Positions 46,767 to 61,738 of a DNA stretch of 64,000 nt are shown here, piece by piece (positions within the stretch are counted from its first letter, which is position 1; the number at the start of each line of letters is the position of its first letter). The notes below the pieces were generated by a model. It did not search any database and was not told the origin of the DNA. It saw nothing but the letters and a program-made list of their open reading frames with translations. The translations under genes and the position numbers were made by a program. Location of the stretch: contig JANAVB010023996.1 in NCBI GenBank assembly GCA_029216955.1, positions 16,854,142 through 16,918,141 on the forward strand, in the 5' to 3' direction. This stretch comes from Iris pallida (taxonomy: Eukaryota > Streptophyta > Magnoliopsida > Asparagales > Iridaceae).

Positions 46767-49700
46767 ATGAGAAAGACTCGAGCTCAGGTCGCTCGATCTA
46801 GTGCAACACCGGAGAGGTCTGATCCTTCACGACCTATTTCTACGGTTGAGGGAGTTGTAGTCCAGGAGGCTGTCCCTGCTGCCCCTATTGTTCCTACCAT
46901 CCAGGAGGGAGAGGCAGCAGCACCAGGAGGTCTTCCTTCGCCGGTTCAGAGGCCTAGTATCGTTGTGCCAGAGACTCTTCCACCTCTACATACACTGCCG
47001 ACAGATGCTATTCAGATGTTCGCGCTCCTCCAGCAGATGATGGAGGCACAGCGAGCATAGACAGAGGCGTCACAGCGTCAGGCAGAGGTCTTGAGACAGA
47101 GCATGGAGAACGCTCATCAATTGGCACTGGCAGCAGTTGAGAAGGTGGCTGTGACTCTGGTTCAGGGCACTCCCGCCTAGGAGCCACATCAGTAGCAACC
47201 GAGGCCTGGTTTAGTGCTTGACTTCAAGAAGATGTACCCTCGAGAGTTCAGGGGAACCGAGGGCATCCTTTATGCCGATGATTGGCTAGAAGACGTAGAG
47301 CGGAGCCTAGAGTTGGCAGAGGTCCCGGAAAGGCTACGAGTATCAACAGCGAGTCAGTTCTTCGATATCGCGTTGACCTGGTATCGCACGGACCCTCGTG
47401 CATCAGTTAAAGGGCTAACCTAGGAGAACTTTCGGAAGCTATTCAAGGAGAAGTTTTTTCCTGAGGTAGCTCTCAGCACGTTGGAGGGCCAGTTTGTAGG
47501 ACTGGTCCAGGGGAACTTGTCGGTGGACGAGTATGCGGTAGAGTTCTTTTGCCTGAGCAGTTTTGCCCCGGGAATGATTCAGGATACGAGGGAGAAGGCC
47601 CGCAAGTTTATAAGGGGCCTGAACCACGTTGTCCAATCTCGCACATCTGGGCGTCACATGGTGACCTTTGAGTAAATACTGATGGACGCTCAGATAGCGG
47701 AAGAGGACTTTGGTCTCGGGTCCAAGAGGAGCGGTGATACTTTGGGAGATGGTTCTAGTACGGGACCGGCCAAGCGTCCTCACACTCAGCAGAGGCCATT
47801 CCAGTAGCAGCCTCAGTTTCAGCAGCATTAGGCACCAGTATGTGCACATCAGCAGTAGGTGTCACGCCCATAACATTATGTCATGCCCCGCTCTCGTAGG
47901 AGCGATCGTCCTCGCTAAGGCGTGATGTCGCACGAGCCTAGATTGCGCTCGTATAAGGCGGGTTCCATAACGGCCAATTTCTGCGGCTGCGACGGGGTCG
48001 TCGCACAGAAGTCCCATACAGAGACATTGAATAATAGCAGCGAAAATTTTAAAGCAAAACACAAGTTATTCAAAGAAGCTCTTTATTGATATTGAAACAA
48101 AGATTACAAAGGGCGCAAGGCCAAGATTACAAGTCTCTTGAGCTCACTTTTCTCATACTACAAGTTTACTCTGCTCTCTCTCATCTCTCGATACAATGCT
48201 TGAGCCAGCGAAAGCTTCGAAAGGTGACGTCCATACATTATGTCCCGTATAAGTCTTGACTCCATGATGTCGCACGCTTCGAATCGCCAAAGAACTCCAT
48301 GCCTTGACGCATCCAAGCGAGCTCCGCGCCATGAGCTTTTACCTGTGCCTGCACATGGAAACTATGTGGGTGTCAGTACTCAACTGTACTGGTGGAATGA
48401 GCTCCTCGCCCACCCATACAAAACCAACACGTTTGATTTATTTTGTGCAACATAGTCCTTTCTTATTAATTGTCTTTCTACGCTTGCCTTAGGATCAGTT
48501 TTAGGACAGACGCCTTGGCCTATTTTGTGTCTCAAGACCATTTCGTGCTTGCAACGCAACGTTAACATATATCTTGTCTTTAGACTCTTCTCGTACCGAC
48601 AACGTTAACCTATCAAGTCGTGTTTGCCTTACGGCTAAAAATCAGAGATGCAACTATATGATGAGGCTCCATTTTCGTATAATCGTGCTACAAACCCTTG
48701 CTGATACCGTGCCTCGTAACTCAGTGAGACTTAACCATATCGCTGCCTCGCGGCCCTTGCTACTTTGATCATCAACTGATCAAATCGAGACTTGTGAACT
48801 TAGTGTCACTTAACCATCTTGCCTTGCGGCGATTCCTGACTTAAACCCGAGACGACTCAATCCAACTTGTGTAACTCTATGCCAACATCTTAAGGCTTGA
48901 CGCCACAACTCTTGTCGAAGCACGACGCTTATGTTGATGGCAAATCTTAGGCCCAAACATTCCTTGTGTTCTAACTTGTACACACACCTTCAACTTGACT
49001 CCTTGATATAGTGCACTCAAGACTCGACTCAATCCAAAGGCACACTCGCGGATTGCCGCCCGTGCCGACTCATCTATATGAACTTGGTCATTAGCACGAC
49101 AAGCTATCTTGGACCTTCATTGGATATGAGGGTACGTTCGTCAAACGAGGCACGATCTCGCCGAATTTCTCCTAATATCCGCTCTACGGCGCACCCCTTG
49201 GGTCAGGTCGCACACCATCCAAGGGTCCCGTAGGCACGTATTTCTCCTAGGCTAGACTAGTCCCCCGTGGCCACGGGTACCGTCTGAGGAACAAAAATCA
49301 AATCCTTGTGCACCGGTACACAAGTTGTCTAATGACCATGCAGACTCGACCCACTTCTTCATTTCAGGACTGTTTGATTGTCTTTACTTTCATTGTTTTA
49401 CTATCTTTTGAGTTCCACATTCAAGACTTCTATCATTTGAGACCCCTCGACGACCCACGGTCGCGAGCATTCTTTCTATGTTACCATATCATTTCATTCA
49501 ACTCATGAATGCCTATTCGATAGTCCTTTCTCTAAACTCATTAAATCAGCCGTGGTTCATGCCTTAACGCTAAGTCTGTGCATCGTACCTCGAAACCGAC
49601 TTACGTTCTATGTGACGCTATCGCCCAAGTCATACCTCATATGACGGGCCTTGGAATCGTGGGACTATTTAACTTGACAACCGCAGAATGAGCGGGACAG

Positions 49701-52418
49701 GACTTGGAATGACTTAGGTCGACTGGCATAACTTTGCCTAACTTACTCAAGCCTACAACTTAACCCGAGGGACGAGCAAAGGCTATGCCAAGCCTTGCGC
49801 AGTGCAAGCGTGCATGCTTTATCGAGCATTTACGCGGGCGACGCCTATGACTTAGTCAAGTTCATAGTTTTGTGTCGAAGACCAACTTTCCTTCTCCCAA
49901 GCCACGGGACGAAGGACCGAGTGTCATTTTTAAAGCATGCCGTACACCAACTCTAAGCCGACCATTGGACCTTTTTCCATGTTCTAACTTATTTCAACCC
50001 GTCGGAATTATTCCCTTAGCTATGTGGATTCGTCTCTTTTATTATCAAGCCTATTGTGCAAGTTGAAAACACGCGATTTATTATGTGAAGGCTAAGATGA
50101 GGCAAGTTCACTGAAACTACCCTACCTGAGCAAGCGGTCGCCTCGATCGAGCGATGCCTCCAAGCAAGCCGTTGTAAGGCTAAGTCCAAACGCCGTCGGC
50201 ATTTCGATTCCTCCGATTGACTGAGCGGGACGGGACACTACAGTAGGGGCAGAAACAGGCCATTCAGTGTGCCTTATATAGGAAGCCGGGGCATACCCGA
50301 GAGGTCTATAGTATGAGGTTGGGCGTTTGCCTGTTCTGTGGAGTATCTGACCATCAGCTGAAGAATTGCCCTGTTTATACAGCCAAGGGAGGTCAGGATA
50401 GAGCACCACCTGCTAGAGCTCCAGCTGGACCTACAGTTCAGCAGAGGAGTCCGCCACTTCAGACGAAGCAGCAGTATTTTACCCAGCATCAGAGGGGAGC
50501 ACCCCAGGATAGAGCATTCGCACTGGCAGTTGAGGAGGCTGAGCCCGTAGCAGATGTAGTGGCAGGTTCTGTTCTACTTGATTTTTTTCTGCATTAGCTT
50601 TGTTTGACTCTGGTGCTACGTACAGTTTTGTGTCTGTTTCTTTTGTTCTTAGACACAATATTATTGCCAAATTTCTGGGTAGCACTTACAAGTTTATGAC
50701 CGAAGGAGGCATTATCCTGGTCAATAATATTTGCAAGGGACGGAGAGATACACTGGAAGGCTAGGACTTAAGTACGTGTTTGCTCGTGATGCCACTTCCG
50801 AGCTACGATATGGTACTCAAAATGGATTATTTGAGCAGGCACCATGCTAGTATAGACTGTAGAGGAGGCAGAGTTTTATTTAGACCGCCGGAAGAGCCAG
50901 AGTTTGTGTTTGCCAAAGGAGCAGCTGAGCTGGAAGATGGTTTTTATGGAGCCTTATTGGCGGTACAAGAATTGCCACATCCATTGATAGCAGGGTTTTT
51001 GGATGTTTTCCTCGAGGAGTTGCCTGGGATGCCGCCAGACAGAGATGTTGAGTTCTCTATAGACTTAGTGTTAGGCGCTGAGCCTATTTCACAACATGTC
51101 TATAGGGTCGACAACAGCGAGTTGGCAGAGCTAAAAAAGCAAGTCGATGAGCTGCAGGACAAGGGTTTCATCAGATCCAGTTCTTCACCTTGGGCGCACT
51201 TATTCTATTTGTACCGAAGAAGGATGGTATGGTACGTATGTGTATCGACTACATAGCGCTCAACAACCTCACTATCAAGAATAAGTACCCGTTGCGGAGG
51301 ATTGATGACTTGTTCGATCAGTTGAGCGGTGCGAAGGTGTTTTCAAAGATAGACTTGAGGTTCGGTTATCATCAGCTGAAGGTGAAGCAGGAAGACATTC
51401 CAAAGACGGCTTTTCAAACTCGGTACGGCCAGTACGAGTTCACTTTTATGCCATTTGGGTTGACCAACGCCCCAACAGTGTTCATAAACTTGATGAATAA
51501 GGTATTCCATTAGTACCTTGACAAGTTCGTGGTGGTCTTCATAGATGACATCTTGGTATACTCGAAGATGCCAGAGGAGCATGAGGAGCATCTGTGGATT
51601 GTGCTAGAGACTATGAGAAGGGAGCAACTCTATGGGAAGCTTTCGAAGTACGAGTTCTTCCTAGGGCAGGTAGAGTTCTTGGGTCATGTTGTGACCGATC
51701 ATGGGATCTCAGTGGACTCGAAAAAGATTTTAGCAGTGGAGTCTTGGTCCACATCCAGTTTAGTCATCGAGATTCTGAGCTTTCTGGGTCTAACAGGCTA
51801 TTATTGGAAGTTCATCCAGGACTTCTTTCGGATTATAGAGCCAATGACTAGACTCACCAGGAAGGATGTGGAGTTCGTCTGGACTGAGGAGTGTCAGGAT
51901 GCCTTCGATAAGATGAAGAAGAGGTTGACCTCAGCTCCTATAATGATGTTGCCATCTGGGACTGGTGGTTTCACGATCTACAGTGACGCTTTTGGAAAGG
52001 GCTTGGGTTGCATTCTTCAACAGCACAGGAAGGTGATTGCCTATGCATCTAGTCAGTTATGTCCTCATGAGAAGAACTACACTACCCACAATCTGGAGTT
52101 GGTAGCTGTTATCTTTGCTTTAAAGTTGTGGAAGCATTACCTGTACAGAGAGCGAGTTTAGATCTTCACGGATCACAAGAGCTTGAAGTACATGTTCACT
52201 CAGAAGGAGTTGAACATGAGGCAGAGATGGTGGCTTGATCTGATGAAGGACTTCGATATCTCATTGTAGTACCATCTAGGAAGGCCAACGTAGTTGCAGA
52301 TGCCTTGAGCAGGTATCCAGTTGCTATGTATTTGACGGTAGATCGTCATCTTTTGGCCGATCTAGATAGTTTGGGTATCGAGGTGATTGTTCGGGCATAG
52401 AGATTCAGATGTAGGGCT
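46767..52418 (+). pseudogene. gag-pol: E4 gag-pol polyprotein, split by S2 and truncated
   Basis: Starts MRKTRAQVARSS at 46767. Gag (DDWLEDVERSLELAEVPERL, then NLSVDEYAVEF) continues to 47854. S2 intervenes, and the frame resumes at 50248 with a degenerate first zinc knuckle and an intact second one (CLFCGVSDHQLKNC). Protease is frameshifted near 50590. RT contains [36 protein letters not shown] and an intact FIDD (51541-51552 area). A frameshift lies near 51200 and stops at 51511 and 52159. RNase H (YSDAF; FTDHKSL) is followed by the start of the integrase linker, then the sequence ends at 52418. Integrase and chromodomain are absent. About ten stops make it the most decayed gag-pol here, consistent with being the oldest LTR layer. 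Confidence 0.9.
47860..50242 (-). mobile_element. S2: solo LTR, 2383 bp, TSD GTAGG
   Basis: TGTCACGCCCATAAC start, GGGACACTACA end, GTAGG at 47855-47859 and 50243-50247. The E4 reading frame flanks it on both sides. AATAAA on the minus strand near 48080 suggests minus sense. It is not obviously alignable to the other LTRs. Short frames inside are unsupported. Confidence 0.92.
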
Positions 52419-56580
<4,162 letters not shown>

Positions 56581-56678
56581 AATCTACCCTCCTTAAAAAA
56601 ATTTGTCCTCGAAATTGAATGAGAACTAACACAGCAATCATGAATTGAACAAGGAAGAAAAAAAGAAAGAATTTTACC

Positions 56679-59600
56679 TCAAGGCTCGAAGAGATATGGG
56701 AATCGCTCCCGCATGTCGTCCTTCCTCTCCCAGGTAGACTCACCTGGAGAGTGGTGTCTCCATGCAATGCGAACTAAGGGAATGACCTGGTTCCGGAGCA
56801 CCTTCTCTCTTCGGTCCAAGATCTCAACCGGCTTCTCTGGATAGCTGAGTGTCAGTCCCACTTCGATCACGGAGTGGTCTAAGATGTGACTGGGATCTGC
56901 TATGTACCGTCTCAGCTGCGACACGTGGAACACGCTGTGCACTCCCTCTAGTACGGGCGGTAACTCCAGTCAGTAAGCCACTGCACCGACCATGCCCAAG
57001 ATACGGAATGGTCCGATGTATCGTAGACTAAGCTTCCCGCCGCCACCAAAACGAATCGTGCCACGCGTCGGAGAAATCCGCAGAGACACAAGATCATCAA
57101 CCTAGAACAAAACACAAGACTTAAAGATTGATCTAAATCAATCACAATCAGACTCAAATACTAGAAAAATCTAAACTATACCTCAAACTCCAATAGCCTC
57201 CGGTGGCTATCGGCCCAATGTCGCTGCCTATCCTGCGCCACCCGAAGTCTATCTCTAATAACCCTGACCTTCTCTGCAGCATCCACCACCATTTCAGGGC
57301 CAAGCAAAACCCTCTCGCCGACATCATCCCATGACAAGGGAGTACGGCACCTCCGTCCGTATAGAGCCTCGAAAGATGACATCTCTATACTGGCTTGGTA
57401 GCTGTTGTTGTAAGCAAACTCTACCAAGTGAAGGTGGTCCTCCCAAGATCCCCCGAAGTCCAAGACACAAGTATGCAGCATATCCTCGAGGGTCTGAATC
57501 GTCCTCTCCGACTGCCCGCCTGTCTGAGGGTGGTATGCGATACTGAACTTGAGCGATGTGCCCAAGCTAAGCTGCAAACTCCTCCAGAAGTGGAAAGTGA
57601 ATTGGCTGTCCCGATCCGAGAATATACTCACTGAAACCCCATGCAATCGGACTATCTGTCGCACGCACATCTCGGCCAACCTCTCCGTAGACAAACCCAC
57701 CTTGAAAGGCAAAAAGTGGGCCGATTTGGTCAATCGATCAACAATGACCCAAATCGCATCCTTCCCTCCTGGAGAGCACGGAAGCCCAGATACAAAGTCC
57801 ATAGTGATATGCTCCCACTTTCACTCAAGAATGGGTAGTGGCTGGAGCAATCCACCGGGTCTCTGCCTTCTGGCTTTCACCTGCTGGCACACCAAGCATC
57901 TCGAAACGAACTGAGCCACCTCGCGTTTCATGCCATACCACCAAACATGATGTCTCAAGTCTCTATACATCTTGTTGGCCCCAGGATGCATAGAGTACTG
58001 AGAACAATGTGCCTCTTGAAGAACCTTCTCTCGAAGTCCTCCACTCGGCACGCACAATCTGGTACCATGCCTCAATGACCCATCCCCCGCTATAGAGAAC
58101 TCATCCAACAGTCCTGCCCGGACCTGCTCCCTGATGACCCTCAGAGCCTCATCCTCAAACTGAGCTGCCCTGACTCTGTCCATCAGCTTCGACTGCACCT
58201 GGAGACCCCACATCTGCGTCTCGAACCCAGGAACTATCACCTCTATGCCCAAACTCTCCAGATCTGCCAGAAGGTGACGATCCATCGTCAAACACATGGC
58301 CACGGGATACTTGCTCAAAGCATCTGCGACCACGTTGGCCTTCCCCGGATGGTACTGTAAGGATATATCAAAATCCTTCATCATCTCTAACCATCGCCTC
58401 TGCCTCATATTCAGCTCCTTCTGGGTAAATACGTACTTTAAGCTCTTGTGATCAGTATAGATCTCAACTCGCTCTACGTACAGATAGTGTTTCCACAGCT
58501 TCAAAGCAAAGATGACCGCTGCCATCTCCAGATTATAGGTAGGGTAGTTCCTCTTATAAGGACGTAACTGCCTAAATGCATAGGAAATCACCTTCTCGTG
58601 CTGCTGAAGTACACAACCCAAACCCCGTCCTGAAGCGTCACTGTAGATCATATAACCACCAGATCCAGATGGCAGCGTCAAGATAAGAGCTGTAGTCAAC
58701 CTCGCCTTCAGCTCCTCGAAGGCGGCCTGTCACTCCTCGGACCAAACAAACTCCTCGTCCTTCCTGGTAAGGCGGGTCATCGGCTGGGCAATCCTGGAAA
58801 AGTCCTGCACGAACCTCCGGTAATAATCTGCCAGACCCAAAAAAACTCCGAACCACTGCTACTGAGCTCGACGTAGACCAGGACTCCACTGCAGAAATCT
58901 TCTTCGGATCCACTGAAATCTCCTCGCCAGAGACAACATGGCCTAGGAACTCCACGCGATCCAAGAAGAACTCATATTTGGACAGCTTCCCATACAGCTG
59001 CTCCCTCATGAGAGTGTCCAACATAATCCTCAGGTGCTCCTCGTGCTCCTCTGGTGTCTTCTAATAGATGAGGATGTCATCATTGAAGACCACCACGAAC
59101 TTGTTAAGGTACTGATGAAATACCTTGTTCATCAAGTTCATGAATACCGCCGGGACGTTGGTCAACCCAAACGGCATGACGGTATACTCATACTGGCCAT
59201 AGCGAGTCCGAAAGGCAGTCTTCAGAATGTCATCCCGCTTCACCTTCAGCTGATGGTACCCGGTACGCAAGTCGATCTTCGAGAACACCCTCGCCCCGCT
59301 CAACTGGTCGAACAAGTCATCAATCCTTGGCAAAGGATACTTGTTCTTGATGGTAAGGTTGTTGAGCGCCCTGTAATCAATACACAGACGTACCGTACCA
59401 TCCTTCTTGGGGACAAAAAGAACTAGCGCTCCCCAAGGTGAAGAACTATATCGAAAAAAGCCCTTGTCCTCCAGCTCGTCGACCTGTCTCTTCAGCTCCG
59501 CTAACTCACTGTTGTTGATTCTATAGACGTGCTGGGAGATAGGCTCAGCGCCCGGTACTAGGTCTATAAAAAACTCAACATCACGATCTGGCGGCATCCC

Positions 59601-61493
59601 GGGCAGCTCCTCGGGAAAGACATCCAAGAACTCAGCAATAAGTGGATGTGGCAACACCGGCCCCGCCAACAACGCTCCGCAGAATCCATCTTCCTGCTCC
59701 GCTGTACCCCTGGTGAACTCATACTCCGGCTCTCCCGGCGGCTTAAATAGAATCCTGCCCCCTCTGTAGTCGATGCTAGCGTGGTGCATGGTCAACCATT
59801 CCATACCGAGTACCACATCGTAACTCGAAAGTGGCATTACGAGCAAACATGCACTCAGCTCCCGGCCTCTCAAAGAAACTCTTCGCCCCTTATAAACATT
59901 ATTAACCAGGATGATGCCATTCCCTGTCATAATCTTGCAAGTCCTACCAAGATACTCAGCAATGATATTATGCCTAAGAGCAAAAGAAACAGACACAAAA
60001 CTGTGCATAGCACCAGAATCAAACAAGGGTAAAGCTGAAAAAGAATCGAGCAGAATAGAACCTGCGACAACATCCGCTATAGGCTCCATCTCCTCGGCTG
60101 CAAGAGCAAAGGCTCTACCCTGACCACCCCGCTGCTGGTGGTGCTGTACAAATCGATGTTGCTGGGTCGAAAGTGGACTCCACGGCTGTACTGCAGGTAC
60201 TCTCGTCGGTGCCCCCTAAGCTGCTACCGCTCCACGGGCTACCCTGCGAGGGTTCGCAGGACAATCTTTCAACTGATGTCCAGCCTTCCCGCAGTAGAGG
60301 CACATGCCCAGCCTCTTCCGGCAGACCTCTCAGATGTGACTAGGCTTCTTGCAGTAGCCGCAAGGAGCCCCATGCTGTGCCTGCCTCTGCTGAGTATGCT
60401 GCACCTGCTGAACCGGTGCTCTGGCCTGAACCTGCGACTGGTGATGTTAGAAAGAACGATGCTGAAGCTGAGGGCGCTTAGCAGCCCCCGCGCTGCTAGT
60501 AGCCCCCGAGAAAAGATCATGCTCCCTCTTGGGCTTCAAGCCCCACTCCCGCTCTACCTTGCGGGCCTCCGCGTAGATCTGGGTATAAGTCTCATAGAAG
60601 GAGGGAATGAGGATCTTAATATCCCAAGTCAGCCCCTCCCTGAAATGGCTCGTCCTGATCTCCGGGTCTCGAACAATGTACTCCGCGTATCGGCTCAGAC
60701 GACCGAACTCTGCGGCGTACTACTCCACAGATAAACTGCCCTACTGCAGATCCTGGAACTGCCGCACCAGGTCGATCTTATCCGTGGGGGAAAAGAACTT
60801 ATCCTTGAAGAGAAACTTGAACTCTGTCCAAGTATGGCCCTCTCCAGCTAGGGCTGGCTCGTTTCTGAACCAGGTGCGCGCAATGTCTAGCAACTGTAAA
60901 CCTACCGCCTCGACCTTCAGGTCGTCTGCCAGGCGGGAGGCCCTCATCTGTCGCTCGATATCCTCGAGCCAATCATCTGTATAGACCACACCCTCGGTCC
61001 CGCTAAAGTCACGGGGCCCGAGCTTCTTGAAGTCCTGGATATCTCCGTACCTAGTACGCGTCCCCTGATGCAGAGCCCTCTGCTCCACGGCTGCAAGGGC
61101 CAACTGATGGGCATCCTACATGCTCTGACGCATCGCGTCTGTCTGCCTCTGCTGAGCCTCGGCCTGGGCTCTCTAAGTCTCCAGCATCTGCTGGAGGAAG
61201 GTAAGCATCTGCCCCATATCTGTAGGCAGAGGAGGTGGAGGTGAAAGTATGTCTGCAACTAGCGGAGGAATCCGCTGTGCAGGAGGAGGAAGAGCGCCTG
61301 TATCAACCACTGGTACTGCGGCCGAAAAAGTCGTAGCAACACTAGGGTCAGCCCTCGTAACTGGCGGAGGAGCGCCCCCAAGAGCTTCTGCCGACACCCC
61401 GACTGCAGCAGGAGTGTCCGGATCAGGTCCGCGAGTCATAGCAGACCTCTCCGCGTCCGCAGACTCAGGATGCTAGGACCTGGTCTGCACCAT
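56679..61493 (-). pseudogene. gag-pol: E2p gag-pol polyprotein with chromodomain (broken, one intron)
   Basis: Starts at ATG 61493 (MVQTRS, then a stop). Gag contains YTDDWLEDIERQMRASRLAD and two CCHC knuckles (CGYCKKPSHI.EVC near 60360-60320; CLYCGKAGHQLKDC near 60309-60268). Protease has FDSGAMHSF (about 60015). RT runs [12 protein letters not shown] to MPFGLTNVP and FNDD near 59085: the catalytic DD is kept, but the preceding Ile is Asn. A stop follows LIY, and a frameshift lies near 58850. RNase H has YSDAS. Integrase has the H/C zinc region, TMDFVSG, SDRDSQF and QSERTIQTLED. An 80-bp intron (57102-57181) precedes ISPTRGTIRFGG. The chromodomain-like end has PVEILDRREKVLR to WERKDDMRERFPYLFEP, with a stop at 56679. 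About ten other stops occur, including 57821 and 56970. Confidence 0.93.
57102..57181 (-). other. Probable 80-bp GT-AG intron in E2p pol
   Basis: The minus strand reads GAG|GTATAGTTTAG at the donor (57181) and TTTTGTTCTAG|GTTGATGAT at the acceptor (57102). Removing 80 bases joins codons in phase 0 and restores LLEFE-VDDLVSLRISPTRG. This matches E1, which reads LEFKEGDHVFLKISPTRG without a gap. The intron has an in-frame TAG at its second codon and a T-rich 3' end. Confidence 0.75.
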
Positions 61494-61711
61494 CCTGAAG
61501 ATAGAAATAAAGAAGGAAATCAATACGGTACGGTAAATATTATATCAAGGAGGATAATTAGAATGCAAAATCAATATCAAAGACGGTAAGCAAGGAAAGA
61601 TCCTACTGTGATTGAGTACTCTTGGCCTACTACCTCCTATATGTAACACAGGCTCGTAGTCAACACTCTAAGACGAGTACCGCCATGACATCGCACTAAT
61701 TGCGACTTCAG

Positions 61712-61729
61712 GACCTGCGTGGGCCACCA
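61712..61729 (-). promoter_or_regulatory. Candidate primer-binding site of E2p
   Basis: The minus strand reads TGGTGGCCCACGCAGGTC, 9 bases inside the 5' LTR end at 61739. Same motif as in E1, E3 and E4. Confidence 0.5.
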
Positions 61730-61738
61730 CTAAAAATG

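Noticed and set aside
56948..57157. 69-residue minus frame across the intron region
   Set aside because: It reads the intron in a wrong frame; splicing in phase 0 restores the polyprotein.
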